This document shows, piece after piece, positions 43,687 through 55,375 of a DNA stretch of 64,000 nt. Under the pieces are notes generated by a model. That model was not told the origin of the DNA and made no database searches. It saw only the letters and a list, made by a program, of their open reading frames with translations. The position numbers were made by a program, and so were the translations under genes. This DNA comes from an uncultured Calothrix sp. GTDB taxonomy: Bacteria; Cyanobacteriota; Cyanobacteriia; Cyanobacteriales; Nostocaceae. The number at the start of each line of letters is the position of its first letter. Positions within the stretch are counted from its first letter, which is position 1. The stretch lies in the NCBI GenBank assembly GCA_937973965.1, contig CALJJQ010000022.1:1-64000 (forward strand). The letters run 5' to 3'.

Positions 43687-44463
43687 CTATCGGAGTGGAT
43701 TTAGCCAAAATAATATGGTTTTTTTTAACTGATTCAAATCCCGCAGAATTTCTTGACGAAACCATTGTCCCACCGCATCAAAAGGATTAAAATCCGTACC
43801 AACTTGCCATTTTATATCTTGTCCCAAGGGAGTAAGATGGGTTCCAGGAAGGATTTGAGTCGCCACCATTCCAGGAAATCGCTGTTCCAGAACTTCATTT
43901 AACCCCAGGGATTGATCCAGGGTATCATTGGTAAACTTAATGACTAGATTGCGACGCACATTGTAACTAGCGCGAATCATGTCATTAGTTTGGGCTGGGG
44001 TTGGTGTGAATTCTGTCACCAGTGTGGTATTGGCAAAGGTGGTATTTAACTGCTGTATTAAGGGTACAGCATCACGGGCGGCAAAATTATTAAAGGAAAT
44101 AAAAATATTGCCAGCCCGTTCCACAGGAAACATACTACCAATCAGTAAATGGAGTTTGCAACCCATACTGTGTCCCATTCCGTAAATTGGTAAATAACCA
44201 CTACCAATAACTCCCCGGTCTTCTAGACGGATTAACCCTCGTTCAAAGTTACGCAAAACCTGCTGTGCGATCGCGCTATGATCGAAGGTATTGATAAATG
44301 GGGTTGCAATCACCATATATCCCTCCTCCGCAAGAGCTTCCAGTAATAAACGGTAGGTAATATGGGGTGCGGTAGCAACAAATGCACCACCTAAAAAATG
44401 TACAATACCTCTTGCTCTCACAGGTGCTAAAACCCAATTACCTGCAATCTCTTTCCAATCCAT
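43687..44463 (-). CDS. DUF1350-type alpha/beta-hydrolase-like protein
   Basis: GIVHFLGGAFVATAPHITYRLLLEALAEEGYMVIATPFINTFDH; GMGHSMGCKLHLL. Confidence 0.75.
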   Translation of the reverse strand: MDWKEIAGNWVLAPVRARGIVHFLGGAFVATAPHITYRLLLEALAEEGYMVIATPFINTFDHSAIAQQVLRNFERGLIRLEDRGVIGSGYLPIYGMGHSMGCKLHLLIGSMFPVERAGNIFISFNNFAARDAVPLIQQLNTTFANTTLVTEFTPTPAQTNDMIRASYNVRRNLVIKFTNDTLDQSLGLNEVLEQRFPGMVATQILPGTHLTPLGQDIKWQVGTDFNPFDAVGQWFRQEILRDLNQLKKTILFWLNPLR

Positions 44464-44763
44464 ACCACCATTGCACTCGTTAACGTTTCTTTATATCTTC
44501 ATAGTGTAATAGGACTTACGCACCAGTTACCAGAAATTAGGTGTTTGGGATTACTACTTTGCGTCGCAATGAGGGTATTAACGTACAGCAATAATAAATT
44601 GTGAACAAGCAGCAAGTACGGTATTGTGAGTTTAAAGAGTGTTATCTTGCCGTCAACCATCAAGTGTCATTATTTGAGAAAGCATTTATGTGTGGATAAT
44701 TCTATTTACGCACTATTTCGGACTGCTGTATCAACTTCAAAATAAAACAGTATAAGTCCTGTT

Positions 44764-45885
44764 TTAAATGGTCACGGGTGCTTCGACGTAGAGATTAGGT
44801 TCCTGCATACTAAAGGCAATCCCATAATCTTTAAATTGGTGAAAAATCTCGTCGTTAGCAAGTTCTAATAATCTTTTTCTTAACTGTATCGAACTTTCTG
44901 TCGAACCCAGGATAAAAAATGTCACCCGCGCTCGACTTTTTTCCTGTTCGTGGACAATGGCAATATTCGTACTTCCTGGGTCAATTCCAAATAATAAATC
45001 TGTGCTGCTTTGAATAATCTGTCGGACAATTGCTTCTTCCCGTTCATCTAATAGTTTGGTAAAGTTAAAATTCAACAGTACCATAATTTTTTTACCACGG
45101 GTAATATTCTCTATTTCTAAAGTCGCTAAAATCGAATTTGGCACTATTAATAAAGTACTTTTGGCTGCAATCCGAATTTTGGTCGAACGCAAACCAATGG
45201 ACTCAACCCGACCAAATACTTCCTCCAATAATCGAGATGAGGAAGGTATGCGAATATATTCACCCGGTAGGAAAGGTCGATCTAAATACAATACAATAGT
45301 ACCAATAATTTGTTCTAAAGTTTTTTGAGCAGCAAAGGCGATCGCGATTCCACTAATACCCAAACTAGCGAAGATAGCAAATAGGTCAAAGCGTTGATTT
45401 GCAAAAGTGAGAACAGCAATCATCCCGATGAGGACGTTGATGACAGTTTCAATGATGTTGAGGGATTCATCGATTCCCTGACCGAAACTTTGGACAATTG
45501 CGATCGCGTACACACGCAAGATTTGACGCATGAGTCGGGAAGCAAACCAAGCAGCACTAGCAATAACGGCAAAATCGGCAATGAATTGCAGAAAATCATA
45601 TACTTGTTGGTATTGTTCCAGCCATTTTAGAGACAGGGAAATCAGGATAATAGTGACAAAAACCTTCAGGATGCCGCGAATCGGCTCTAATAAATTATCA
45701 TAGACAATACCAGCTTGGTGAGGTAAAAATCTCCGCAAAGTGATTCTCAGAAACCAAGGAGTATATCGACCAATCAAAAAGGAAAGTAAAATAAATCCAA
45801 CAAATAAACCCAGTCGAGTTAAAATCGATTCTCCTGTTTCATTTTTGAGGAATACTCCCATTTCTATCCATGAAAACATCATCAT
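44764..45885 (-). CDS. MscS-family mechanosensitive ion channel (copy 1)
   Basis: ASLGISGIAIAFAAQKTLEQIIGTIVLYLDRPFLPGEYI and GRVESIGLRSTKIR. Confidence 0.9.
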   Translation of the reverse strand: MMMFSWIEMGVFLKNETGESILTRLGLFVGFILLSFLIGRYTPWFLRITLRRFLPHQAGIVYDNLLEPIRGILKVFVTIILISLSLKWLEQYQQVYDFLQFIADFAVIASAAWFASRLMRQILRVYAIAIVQSFGQGIDESLNIIETVINVLIGMIAVLTFANQRFDLFAIFASLGISGIAIAFAAQKTLEQIIGTIVLYLDRPFLPGEYIRIPSSSRLLEEVFGRVESIGLRSTKIRIAAKSTLLIVPNSILATLEIENITRGKKIMVLLNFNFTKLLDEREEAIVRQIIQSSTDLLFGIDPGSTNIAIVHEQEKSRARVTFFILGSTESSIQLRKRLLELANDEIFHQFKDYGIAFSMQEPNLYVEAPVTI

Positions 45886-46158
45886 GTATATCTATTATAA
45901 ATTTACTCAATGCTAAATAATAATTTTCATCATCATATAACCTTGTCAATTCTTTTATTTCCAATATCTCAGAGGATATTTGTCAAGCGTTAATCAATGC
46001 TTTATCAATCACTTATTTCAGACAAAAAATATAAATAGGCTCAAAATTGATATTTTTATTTATAAATTTCTCCCGATTCCCTACTCTCAAAAAACTAGCT
46101 TATTAAGCATTGAAATCGACTGGGAAAACATACTCTAAAATTATTATCTAGACGGATT

Positions 46159-47256
46159 TTAAATAGTAATTGGTGCATCGATATATATGGTGGGTTCTTC
46201 AATTTTAAATCCCAGTTCATACTCATGAAGTTTTGTTGCCATTGTTTGAGCTGCCACATCCAATAATTGACGGCGTAATTCAAAAGAAACCTCTCCAGAA
46301 CCAAGAATAAAAAAAGTAATTTGAGCTTGAGTTTGCAAATTCTCTGTACCATTACTAATTTCCCGGAAATTGACATCCGTATTACGTGAGTCTAGTCCAA
46401 AAATATTATTTGTACTATCAATAATGATTTGCCTAATTAAAGCCTGCTCCTCCTGATTAATAACCTGATGAAAAGTCAAATTGATAATTGCCATGACTTT
46501 TTTTGCACCCGTAAAGTTTTCAATATTGGTTTGAATCAAGGAATTATTCGGAACAATCATAATAGTTCCTTTCCCAGAAGTACGGATTTTTGTCGAACGC
46601 AAACCAATCGATTCTACCCGACCAAAGGTTCCATCTGGTAAACCGATATAATCATCTACAACAAAAGGTTGATCCAAATAAATTACCACACCACCCAGTA
46701 TCTGTTCTAAAATTTTCTGTGCTGCAAAAGCAACCGCAATCCCTCCAACTCCTAAACTAGCAATTAAACCAAAAACATTGATTTCATGGGTTTCAGCAAA
46801 AACAATAATTATGAGAATAATTGCTAGCAGATTAGCAACATATTTACCAATAATCAATAATTCACTATTAACTTTTTTCCCTTTTTCAACAGCCGTTTCC
46901 AGCAAATAGATATCGAATGTCTGTTTAATAATTTGAAAAACTAACCAAGAAGTCGTAATTACTAACGACAAACTTACCATTAATTCAAGGCTAGAAAACT
47001 TACTAGCTAAAGTTGATATCCACAGAATAATATCAGTTATCAGTAAAACAATAACGATACCAATTAATTGTTGACTTTCAATGGTCAAAATTTGTAGTTT
47101 AGAGGCAAAATCCGGAGAAAATAACCGATTAATTAGGGAAGTAAATAAATTTAATATCAGTTGGCTTTTTTGGAAAATCATTAAACTGATAAAACTGCAA
47201 ATAAATGATAAAACTCCAATTTGCAGAAAATTATTCTCCCATAAATTTTGAGACAT
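46159..47256 (-). CDS. MscS-family mechanosensitive ion channel (copy 2)
   Basis: ASLGVGGIAVAFAAQKILEQILGGVVIYLDQPFVVDDYI and GRVESIGLRSTKIR; paralogue of the adjacent gene. Confidence 0.9.
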   Translation of the reverse strand: MSQNLWENNFLQIGVLSFICSFISLMIFQKSQLILNLFTSLINRLFSPDFASKLQILTIESQQLIGIVIVLLITDIILWISTLASKFSSLELMVSLSLVITTSWLVFQIIKQTFDIYLLETAVEKGKKVNSELLIIGKYVANLLAIILIIIVFAETHEINVFGLIASLGVGGIAVAFAAQKILEQILGGVVIYLDQPFVVDDYIGLPDGTFGRVESIGLRSTKIRTSGKGTIMIVPNNSLIQTNIENFTGAKKVMAIINLTFHQVINQEEQALIRQIIIDSTNNIFGLDSRNTDVNFREISNGTENLQTQAQITFFILGSGEVSFELRRQLLDVAAQTMATKLHEYELGFKIEEPTIYIDAPITI

Positions 47257-47863
47257 GGTTGAAAATTTGATTATGACTAGTGATTATGACCCTGGGTTAA
47301 AAGCCACCAGACCCTATTTGCGATCGCCCTAACTTCACTATAATGCGCAAACGCTTAGTTTGTACGTTCAGGATTCAGCGATTTCTATAGAATATCGCGA
47401 GGTGATAACATCTATACCAATAGCTAGAAATATCTTACAGAGCCAACTTAGCCATGTCTAGGTTAACTGGTACAATTCTATCTCTACTTATCCGGGTGTG
47501 ATAACAAGAACTAGAAAGCTTTACGAGAAAAATGTATTCTTTGACACTAAATACATGTACATAAATTAAATATTTAGATATTTTTCAATACAGATAAAGT
47601 TGTTTAATTACTGCACTTTTACCTGTTTCCTTGTCTAAGGGTATAATTTATTTTGCACAACCACCTATACTAAGACCTATCTTAGCTCGACTTTATCCAA
47701 AATTAAGAACTTGGCTTTCCTGATGCGGCAAAAATCCTGGTTTTTTTGGCAAAGACTTTTTCTAAGTCACAGATTTGCACTCAAGTCCAAAAACTAAAAC
47801 AACTATCTTGCAATGGTTTCAGCGTCGAGTTTTAGGTTTTTTAAAAATGGATAAAGTCGAGCT

Positions 47864-48038
47864 TAGAGGTTGCTTAGAAAGTATTAATCATCACTATTTT
47901 GACTATCGTCCTGACTCTGGACATGGGGTTATAAAGCTGATTTTTCCTTCGAGAGTACAGACGCGATATGTCGCGTCTCTTCCTATTCCCAAAAACGATA
48001 ATTCAAGTATTGCAATCGACTTTTAAAACATCCTCTTA
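47864..48038. mobile_element. MITE-like element (family C) with central GAGACG palindrome
   Basis: Left GAGGTTGCTTAGAAAGTATT; reverse complement of right end GAGGATGTTTTAAAAGTCG; core agacgcgatatgtcgcgtct; homologous to 60263-60411. Confidence 0.6.
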
Positions 48039-48355
48039 CACCACACCAGAGATACAACATTCATCATTGAGGAGAAGGGACATGTGTAATCTCGATAATA
48101 TTGATTTATGGGATGATTTTTAAGTATTCTCTGTCAATATTGTTAATTCGATAGGAGTCATATTTGATTTTTGTTGCATATCCTGCGCTTGCGCTAAAAA
48201 ACAAGTACCCCTTTTCGGATGATTACCGATTTCCTCACGAACTAAATCATTTCAATATTTAAATCGGATTCTGATATCAGATGATTTTTAATAGTAAATA
48301 CACCCTATTTTGGCTAAATCATAAATATTAAAGATACCGCATCAAATCGTGACCA

Positions 48356-49693
48356 CTAATTTCTCCCTGGAGAAGCTAACTCCTGATTAATTAAATCTCG
48401 GTCCAGTTTCTCAATATCGCTAGTTTGAAAATACGGCTGAAATGTCGCTTGAGGGATATCACGACTAGACGAAAAAACGGGAATAGATGTTGATTCTGGT
48501 TTTGTAACACTTCGGTGAAATCCTTGCTGTAAATTACTCGAATTAGTTGTAGTTGAATTTGAAGTATATCGCTGACGAAAACTGGAATTTGCCGATACAG
48601 CAACTGGGGAGCGGTTTTGATTTAACTTGACTACTTGCTGTTGCCATTGCTGTATCTGTTGACGAGCTTGTTGATAAAAAGGACTGTTTTTTCTCACTAA
48701 GCTAGCTTCATTAATTGCAGATTGTAATGACACAATATCACCATTTCTAGCAGTTTTGCGAGCATTTTCCAGATAGGATTTATCTTCTGCTGATTCTAGC
48801 CTTTTTTCTAAGCTATTAATTAGTCGTTGTGCATCTTGATAATGTGCATCACTAATCACTAAACTTGCTTCACTAATCGCTAGACGCATATCGTGAACTT
48901 TACCACTTTTGACCAGATTACGGGCTTTTTCTAATTGTACCGAATCTCTGTCAGAATCCCCGCGTAGGATGTTTACATCTGATGATAATAAATCCTGATT
49001 TCTAGACTTTTTACGAGCAATTTCTGCTTCCTTCTCTTGCTGCTGGACAATTTTTTCTTCTTGTTCTATTTTCTCTGCTTGTTCCCGTATTCCCTGAATG
49101 TGCTGAACTAATTGGTAATACTGACTACCAGACCAATATTCATTTTTGACTTTTTTTAAGCCTTTCGCTATTTCCAGTCCTTTATTCCATGTATTTCGTT
49201 CTTGCTGATTCACCGCATTTTTGGCTTGTTCATAAATACTCTCTCCCTGTTCCCATATACTCTGCCAAAGTTGAATTTTTTCTCTGACAATATAATATTT
49301 AGGAATATTTTCTGACACCTCCTCTAGGGTATCGATCACTGCGGGAAAATCTCCCCGATGGAAGGATTTTTCACTCACTTCCAACAATGCATTTAACCAT
49401 TGATGAATTAAGCGATCGCTATTTTCCCGTAAAGGGTTATCCCTCGATATCCGATTAGCTAAATTAATCGCTGTGACTAGTTTCTGTGCATCTTGCACAT
49501 CCACCATTGTCGTTGCACAATATATCAACTCTCCAGCATCATTTTGAACTGCTGAATCACAACTTGTGATATCAGGTAGCTTAAGCAAGTAAATCAATGC
49601 ACCTACTCCTATTCCCATACTTGTAAGCGCAATCATCAAAATGAAATACCAGCATCGCTGAGAACGACTAGGGTGATAATTAATAATATTCAC
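48356..49693 (-). CDS. Hypothetical membrane-anchored coiled-coil/repeat protein
   Basis: N-terminal TM helix then repeated ARNLVKSGKVHDMRLAISEASLV / ARKTARNGDIVSLQSAINEASLV units. Confidence 0.65.
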   Translation of the reverse strand: MNIINYHPSRSQRCWYFILMIALTSMGIGVGALIYLLKLPDITSCDSAVQNDAGELIYCATTMVDVQDAQKLVTAINLANRISRDNPLRENSDRLIHQWLNALLEVSEKSFHRGDFPAVIDTLEEVSENIPKYYIVREKIQLWQSIWEQGESIYEQAKNAVNQQERNTWNKGLEIAKGLKKVKNEYWSGSQYYQLVQHIQGIREQAEKIEQEEKIVQQQEKEAEIARKKSRNQDLLSSDVNILRGDSDRDSVQLEKARNLVKSGKVHDMRLAISEASLVISDAHYQDAQRLINSLEKRLESAEDKSYLENARKTARNGDIVSLQSAINEASLVRKNSPFYQQARQQIQQWQQQVVKLNQNRSPVAVSANSSFRQRYTSNSTTTNSSNLQQGFHRSVTKPESTSIPVFSSSRDIPQATFQPYFQTSDIEKLDRDLINQELASPGRN

Positions 49694-50070
49694 GCTGTCT
49701 ACACACCGAAAACCATAACTACCGTTCTATGGTTCCCAATTAATGTGTCACCAATTATCGCGGAAAATACGGATTTTTGCGCCCAAACGATTGTTTTGCC
49801 GAGATTTTGACTATCTTGTGTTTTTCATATTTTTCGAATTAATATACTCATGAATAATCTGTCTCAGAATGTAAATTATTAAAAGCATCACCTCAGTAAT
49901 AGTACGTAATTTAAATTAATTTTAGTAACGGTTTATTTCTGATTTTAAAAAACTAATAAAATTAGGAAATCATGAATTAAATCCAAATCGGAACCTAGCT
50001 ATATTGAGGCGAGAAAAATTGCCAACATTTCTCGACTGCTTCAATTCCCTATATTTATCTTTCTTGAGTC

Positions 50071-50337
50071 ATGGTTACAGTTTATTTACCCCTACCACTG
50101 CCATCACAAAACTCTAATTACCCATTTCTAGTTTGGTTAAGATTATGTGATTGTGACAAAAATCTCAATATTGGCGAATATCTGGAAATTAACCGTAGCC
50201 CTTTGGTGAAATCCTTTACTGTCTGCATCAAATATTGTGATGAAGAATATGCCTTAGTAACAGCAAACTCCGAAATTATTAATTTAGGAATTAGTTATTT
50301 TACCTCGATGTATGAAAGTTACCAAAAATTGGTATAA
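50071..50337 (+). CDS. Hypothetical protein
   Basis: 88 aa ORF in a plausible tandem with 50376..50807. Confidence 0.4.
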   Translation: MVTVYLPLPLPSQNSNYPFLVWLRLCDCDKNLNIGEYLEINRSPLVKSFTVCIKYCDEEYALVTANSEIINLGISYFTSMYESYQKLV

Positions 50338-50375
50338 TCGCTTTTAACGTTATTAACTTTTCTCCACTGGCAATT

Positions 50376-50807
50376 ATGTTTGCATCTAACCCATCCCCTA
50401 CATCTGATAGTAAATGGCAGCATCAACTGGATAGATTTGTGAAAGACCATCAAAGGGATTTAGCTGCTTTAGCTTGGGGATTGTGGTTAGAAAATCAACT
50501 TAGTCAAGGAACTATTGGGATTGATTTAAAACCCAAACCTCCTCGGTTTGTTTATTGTCCGGATGAGGCGATTCAGAAACTCAATGATAACGTTGAAAAT
50601 AGGTTGCAGGAAATCCTCGGTTTAATTGAACACTATAACCCAGAAATCGAAGTTCTCATGATTGCCATTGGGAACGAACAAATCAAATTGATTTATTTTC
50701 AACCAGATACACCCCCACCCCAATGTTTTGCAGAAATGGCAAAAGATGTAGACACAATGTTAACAGAAATTGAAACCCTACTCGGACTTTTGGATTTTGG
50801 ATTTTAG
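50376..50807 (+). CDS. Conserved hypothetical protein
   Basis: 143 aa ORF with ordinary composition, no antisense competitor. Confidence 0.6.
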   Translation: MFASNPSPTSDSKWQHQLDRFVKDHQRDLAALAWGLWLENQLSQGTIGIDLKPKPPRFVYCPDEAIQKLNDNVENRLQEILGLIEHYNPEIEVLMIAIGNEQIKLIYFQPDTPPPQCFAEMAKDVDTMLTEIETLLGLLDFGF

Positions 50808-51328
50808 ATTTTGGATTTTAGAGCTTATAGTAATTAGCGCTTAAGTAGGGCTTACTGAAAAATAGTAATAGTAAAGATGGGATATATCGCGTCTCTATAT
50901 TTTGTAAGGACAGGCTGAAAAACCTGGCATTTGTTATTTTGTCTTGTGAAAAGTGAAATTCGTAGGGTTAAAAATATTCCCTCTACAGACGCGACATGTC
51001 GCTCCCTATTCCCTACCCTCACGAAAAAACTTTTTCCGCAGACCCTTAGTATTAATTCTTAAACTGTAAGATTTGAGTTATATCGATTCTCTTTGACTTT
51101 AAAATAAATGAAACTAGAATAATCAAAGGTTATAGCCCCTGATATGTAGCAAGCATTAGCGTAATGAATTCGACAGATATAAAGATATAAAGAACTCCTC
51201 TCCAAAGCTCTCTTTCTTGGTAACAGAGGTTTTGAAAGAATTAATTCTTGATTGAAAACTACGGATTTTCTGTCCCTCTGTGAAGTCGGAGAGGGGGTGA
51301 GATTCATCGAACTCACGTTAATCTACAA

Positions 51329-51354
51329 AAAACCTGTGCAAATACACAGGTTTT
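51329..51354 (-). terminator. Rho-independent terminator downstream of rplL
   Basis: Minus strand AAAACCTGTG-TATTTG-CACAGGTTTTTT. Confidence 0.8.
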
Positions 51355-51440
51355 AATGATTCTCAAATAAAGCTGAAAAATTCATCCTGATGTAGCAGTA
51401 ATCTATAAACTACCGCTACTTTGGCATAAAAATAATCAAA

Positions 51441-51830
51441 TTACTTGATTACAACTTTACCACCAGCTTCTTCGACTTTCTTCTTCGCTTCCTCAGCTTT
51501 CTCTTTTGCGACACCTTCAAATAATGCTTTCGGTGCAGCTTCTACCAGGTCTTTCGCTTCTTTCAAACCTAAACCGGTTAATTCACGGACAATCTTGAGA
51601 ACAGCAATTTTCTTATCTGCGGGTACAGACTCAAGAATCGCATCAAATTCGGTTTTCTCTTCTTCCACAGCAGCAGGTGCAGCACCAGGTGCAGCCATCA
51701 TCATCATTCCACCAGCAGGTGCAGCTGCACTAACTCCAAAAGCTTCTTCAATTTGTTTCACAAGTTCAGAAGCTTCGAGAAGGGTTAAACCTTTCAATTT
51801 TTCCAAGATTTCATCGGTCGCAGCAGACAT
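51441..51830 (-). CDS. rplL: 50S ribosomal protein L7/L12
   Basis: Ala/Glu-rich hinge and [44 protein letters not shown]. Confidence 0.98.
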   Translation of the reverse strand: MSAATDEILEKLKGLTLLEASELVKQIEEAFGVSAAAPAGGMMMMAAPGAAPAAVEEEKTEFDAILESVPADKKIAVLKIVRELTGLGLKEAKDLVEAAPKALFEGVAKEKAEEAKKKVEEAGGKVVIK

Positions 51831-51907
51831 TTTTCAAACTCCTAATTGTCGATAATTGAATTGTTGATTGCAGCAAATGTAATTGCCAAAATCAATAGCA
51901 AGGGAAA

Positions 51908-52450
51908 TTACGCAGCTTCACCGTCACCTTTTTCTTTGTCGGCAATAGCTTGAATTGCGCGTCCTAAACCAGTTGGAACTTCGTTGATACCGATAGCAAT
52001 TTTGGCTGTAACTGCGTTGATTGCTCCAGCAATTTGAGCCATGAGTTGCTCTTTCGAGGGTAAGTCACCAAGGGCTTTAATATCTGCTTCTTTTAGCAGT
52101 TGTCCGTCCATGACACCACCGCGAAGTTCAGTTTTTTTGGTGGCTTTTTGGAACTCTTGGTAAGCTTTAATGGCGGAAGAAAAATCCTCTTTGACGAGAA
52201 CAAAGGCATTAGAGCCCTTCAACAAATCATTGAGAGGTTGCCATTTTTCTTCCTCTTTGATAGCAATACCCATGAAGGTATTTTTTGTCACCTTACAAAC
52301 TGCCCCGCTCGGACGTAGTTTCCGCCGAAGGTTGGTGATTTCTGCGACTGTCAACCCTTGGTAATCAATGACGAACGCCAAGGTTGACTCGCTGAGGGTT
52401 TGTTTGAGTTCTTCAACAATTTCCCTTTTGTTTTCTATTGTTCTACCCAT
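51908..52450 (-). CDS. rplJ: 50S ribosomal protein L10
   Basis: STLAFVIDYQGLTVAEITNLRRKLR; upstream of rplL. Confidence 0.97.
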   Translation of the reverse strand: MGRTIENKREIVEELKQTLSESTLAFVIDYQGLTVAEITNLRRKLRPSGAVCKVTKNTFMGIAIKEEEKWQPLNDLLKGSNAFVLVKEDFSSAIKAYQEFQKATKKTELRGGVMDGQLLKEADIKALGDLPSKEQLMAQIAGAINAVTAKIAIGINEVPTGLGRAIQAIADKEKGDGEAA

Positions 52451-52831
52451 CCGTTCTCACCTCCTGTGTATGGGTAATTGATGGGTCATGGGTTAGTTTT
52501 TTGTGATGGTGCATCATGCACATCTCCAAGTCGCAAAAAGTTAACCCCGGCTAATTTTTACGGAAAAGCCGGGGTCAGATCGAGTTTTCGAGGTCAGCTA
52601 GATTAAATTTAAACTTGCGTGGAAAAAGTTATACATTTCCACAACAAAAATCTAGTTATAATTTTTGCTTTTACCTCGGCAGGAAATTAAGCAATTAAGC
52701 ACCTGCTGTCTCCGGCGTTGAGCGCAATCTCAAATATTTTTAATTGGAGATGGGAAATTTTCCATAGGTTCATCAAATTAACTTTTAACAGATAATTGAC
52801 GCCGATGCAACCCCATCTCCCAATTTTACAA
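52451..52831 (-). promoter_or_regulatory. Likely L10 leader region upstream of rplJ-rplL
   Basis: About 380-nt rplA-rplJ spacer with GC-rich hairpin ACCCCGGCT/AGCCGGGGT (52544-52575); L10 leaders are established upstream of rplJL in many bacteria. Confidence 0.55.
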
Positions 52832-53542
52832 TTAGGCTTCTGCTTTCATGTCTCTAAGGGCGTTGATATCAACGCTAATGGAGGGTCCCATTGTGGAAGC
52901 AACGTAGAGACTACGCCAATAACGACCTTTGGCTCCAGAAGGACGGTTACGGTCGATGCTTTCTTGCAGAGCTTTGAGGTTGACTAATAAATCTTCTGGG
53001 GAAAAGGAAGCTTTACCAAACATGACATGGACGATACCTGTCCGGTCGGCTCGATATTCTAGTTTCCCAGCTTTAAATTCTGCGATCGCAGCCGCGACAT
53101 CTGGTGTCACTGTACCACCTTTGGGTGATGGCATCAAACCCCGTGGACCGAGTAATTTACCTAATTTAGCGACCTGGGGCATTACATCAGGGGTGGCTAT
53201 CAATTTATCGAAATCCATCCGCCCTTTGAAAATTTCGTCAATCAGTTCTTCCGAACCCACGATGTCCGCACCAGCATTACTGGCTTCGGTCACTTTTTCC
53301 CCACGGGTAATAACTGCTACTCTCACCACGTTACCAGTTCCTTTGGGTAAAGCTACAGTTGTCCGCAGTTGCTGGTCGGTATATTTAGGGTCAATACCTA
53401 AGCGAATATGGGCTTCGGCTGCTTCGGGAAATTTCGCGGTTGCTGTTTCTTTCAACAATGCGAGTGCATCTAATGGTGCGTAATCTCGCTGTTCTACTTT
53501 CGCTCGTAATTCACGCAAGCGACGGGATACTTTTTTGGCCAT
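52832..53542 (-). CDS. rplA: 50S ribosomal protein L1
   Basis: [25 protein letters not shown]. Confidence 0.98.
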   Translation of the reverse strand: MAKKVSRRLRELRAKVEQRDYAPLDALALLKETATAKFPEAAEAHIRLGIDPKYTDQQLRTTVALPKGTGNVVRVAVITRGEKVTEASNAGADIVGSEELIDEIFKGRMDFDKLIATPDVMPQVAKLGKLLGPRGLMPSPKGGTVTPDVAAAIAEFKAGKLEYRADRTGIVHVMFGKASFSPEDLLVNLKALQESIDRNRPSGAKGRYWRSLYVASTMGPSISVDINALRDMKAEA

Positions 53543-53631
53543 TTTTTACTCCTGGGGTGCTGCGAGAATATTCTCTCCCCCAATTCTGTAATGTTGTACT
53601 TGTAATTCTGGATTGGATTAACAGGCTGTGA

Positions 53632-54057
53632 TTAGTCCACAACTGCCACACCCATATTTTTCGCCGTTCCGGCAATAATGTTCATCGCTGCGTCGATGTC
53701 GTTCGCATTCAAGTCTGGCATTTTGGTTTGGGCAATTTGCCTTAATTGCTCACGGGTAATGGAACCGACTTTTTTCTTGTTGGGTTCGTTGGAACCGGTT
53801 TCGATTTTCGCCGCTTTTTTAATCAATACCGATGCGGGGGGAGTTTTAAGAACAAAGGTAAAACTCCGGTCTTCAAATACCGAAATTTCTACCGGGATCA
53901 CCATACCCGCTTGGTCTGCGGTTTTGGCGTTGTATTCTTTACAAAACGCCATGATGTTGACACCATGTTGACCCAAAGCTGGGCCAACTGGTGGTGCGGG
54001 GTTGGCTTTACCCGCTTGTAATGCCAGTTTAATAAGGGCTACAACCTTTTTCGCCAT
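53632..54057 (-). CDS. rplK: 50S ribosomal protein L11
   Basis: [33 protein letters not shown]. Confidence 0.98.
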   Translation of the reverse strand: MAKKVVALIKLALQAGKANPAPPVGPALGQHGVNIMAFCKEYNAKTADQAGMVIPVEISVFEDRSFTFVLKTPPASVLIKKAAKIETGSNEPNKKKVGSITREQLRQIAQTKMPDLNANDIDAAMNIIAGTAKNMGVAVVD

Positions 54058-54063
54058 TTCTAG

Positions 54064-54708
54064 TTAGCTCTGCTTTTGAACCTGATTAAATTCCAATTCG
54101 ACGGGTGTTTCTCGTCCGAAAATTGAAAGTAAGGCTTTTAGTTTACTCCGTTCCGGACTCACTTCGATTACCTCACCTTCAAAGTCCTTGAATGGACCAG
54201 AAAGCACGACTATTTTATCACCTGTAACCATATCAATTTTGACAACAGGTTCTTGTTCGCTGGTTTGTTTAAATATCCGCTCCACTTCTGAGTGACTCAG
54301 GGGAACTGGTTTGACGTGACCGCGACTTTTAGCACTTCCCCGTCGTTGTTCTGCACCCACAAAGTTGATCACATGGGAAGTATTGCGGACTACTGACCAG
54401 CTATCGTCATCCATGATCATCTTCACCAACACATAGCCGGGAAAGACTTTTTCCTCACTGTGATGACGACTTCCATCCTTACGGATTTTTACCGCCGGTG
54501 TGTGGGGAATTTCCACTTGAATAATTTTATCGGCAACATCGAATGTTTGAATCCGCTGTTCGATGTTGGTTTTTACGCGTTTCTCACAACCCGAAGCAAC
54601 TTGGACTGCATACCATCTGGCTTCGCGGACTGCATTGTTCAATTCGCGATCGCTTGTATCGTCGGAATGCAATGCTGAGTTATGTCCTTCGTCTGTAGCA
54701 GAATTCAT
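54064..54708 (-). CDS. nusG: Transcription termination/antitermination protein NusG
   Basis: RWYAVQVASGCEKRVKTNIEQR, FPGYVLVKM, GPFKDFEGEV (KOW). Confidence 0.97.
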   Translation of the reverse strand: MNSATDEGHNSALHSDDTSDRELNNAVREARWYAVQVASGCEKRVKTNIEQRIQTFDVADKIIQVEIPHTPAVKIRKDGSRHHSEEKVFPGYVLVKMIMDDDSWSVVRNTSHVINFVGAEQRRGSAKSRGHVKPVPLSHSEVERIFKQTSEQEPVVKIDMVTGDKIVVLSGPFKDFEGEVIEVSPERSKLKALLSIFGRETPVELEFNQVQKQS

Positions 54709-54929
54709 CAGAATACCTGTTTAGCTGCCCATATAAAAAAGTTATCTACTAGATATATCAACGATGCGGAGAGTGTCACCATCAATAACACCCCAGCCGA
54801 TTCACTAAATAGCTGTTTGCGACTTGGCCAAACTACTTTTTCAAATTCTTCTTTGGTACCTTGCAAAAAGTTACCGATGCTGAAACCACTCGGGGTTTCT
54901 GGCATTTCCGCTTCGCTTTTCTTCGCCAT
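54708..54929 (-). CDS. secE: Preprotein translocase subunit SecE
   Basis: FLQGTKEEFEKVVWPSRKQLFSESAGVLLMVTLSASLIYLVD. Confidence 0.93.
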   Translation of the reverse strand: MAKKSEAEMPETPSGFSIGNFLQGTKEEFEKVVWPSRKQLFSESAGVLLMVTLSASLIYLVDNFFIWAAKQVF

Positions 54930-55133
54930 AACCGCGTATCTCCCCGATCTACAAAAAAATAATTTTTTGACCTAAATGTTAGAAGTGAGTAGAAAATACT
55001 CAACTTGATTGCCACCCTGACATCAAGGTTCTAAGGGTATAAACAAAAATATTACCCGAAATAGGATTGCTCTTGCTGTACTATTTTACAGCGAATGCGT
55101 CAATTCCGGGTAGCAGTCTTTTGAAAATACGAG

Positions 55134-55206
55134 CGCGCCCTGGAGGACTTGAACCCCCGACATCAGGTTTTGGAGACCTGCGTTCTACCAACTGAACTAA
55201 GAGCGC
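55134..55206 (-). tRNA. tRNA-Trp (CCA)
   Basis: Minus-strand gcgctcttagttcagttggtagaacgcaggtctccaaaacctgatgtcgggggttcaagtcctccagggcgcg folds as a cloverleaf; anticodon loop CTCCAAA. Confidence 0.97.
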
Positions 55207-55375
55207 TTAAATGTATCTTGAATTCAGCTTATTGCGCTTGACTTTTCCTATTATAACGCAACTTGGCATTATTTTAAATTATTTTTGTCGGTTTTTTGAT
55301 GGTGGGTACAATTTATTTTCACAAAGGGGCGCTCGATTAAGCCTGCTTTATTACCAAACCAAGCGATTTCTCCAA

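Noticed and set aside
47775-48026. 83 aa ORF
   Set aside because: Its second half is the family C repeat including the palindrome, so it is unlikely to be a real gene.
51445-51855. 136 aa plus-strand ORF
   Set aside because: Antisense shadow of rplL, with low-complexity Ala/Ser content derived from the L7/L12 hinge.
52929-53483. 184 aa plus-strand ORF
   Set aside because: Antisense shadow of rplA.
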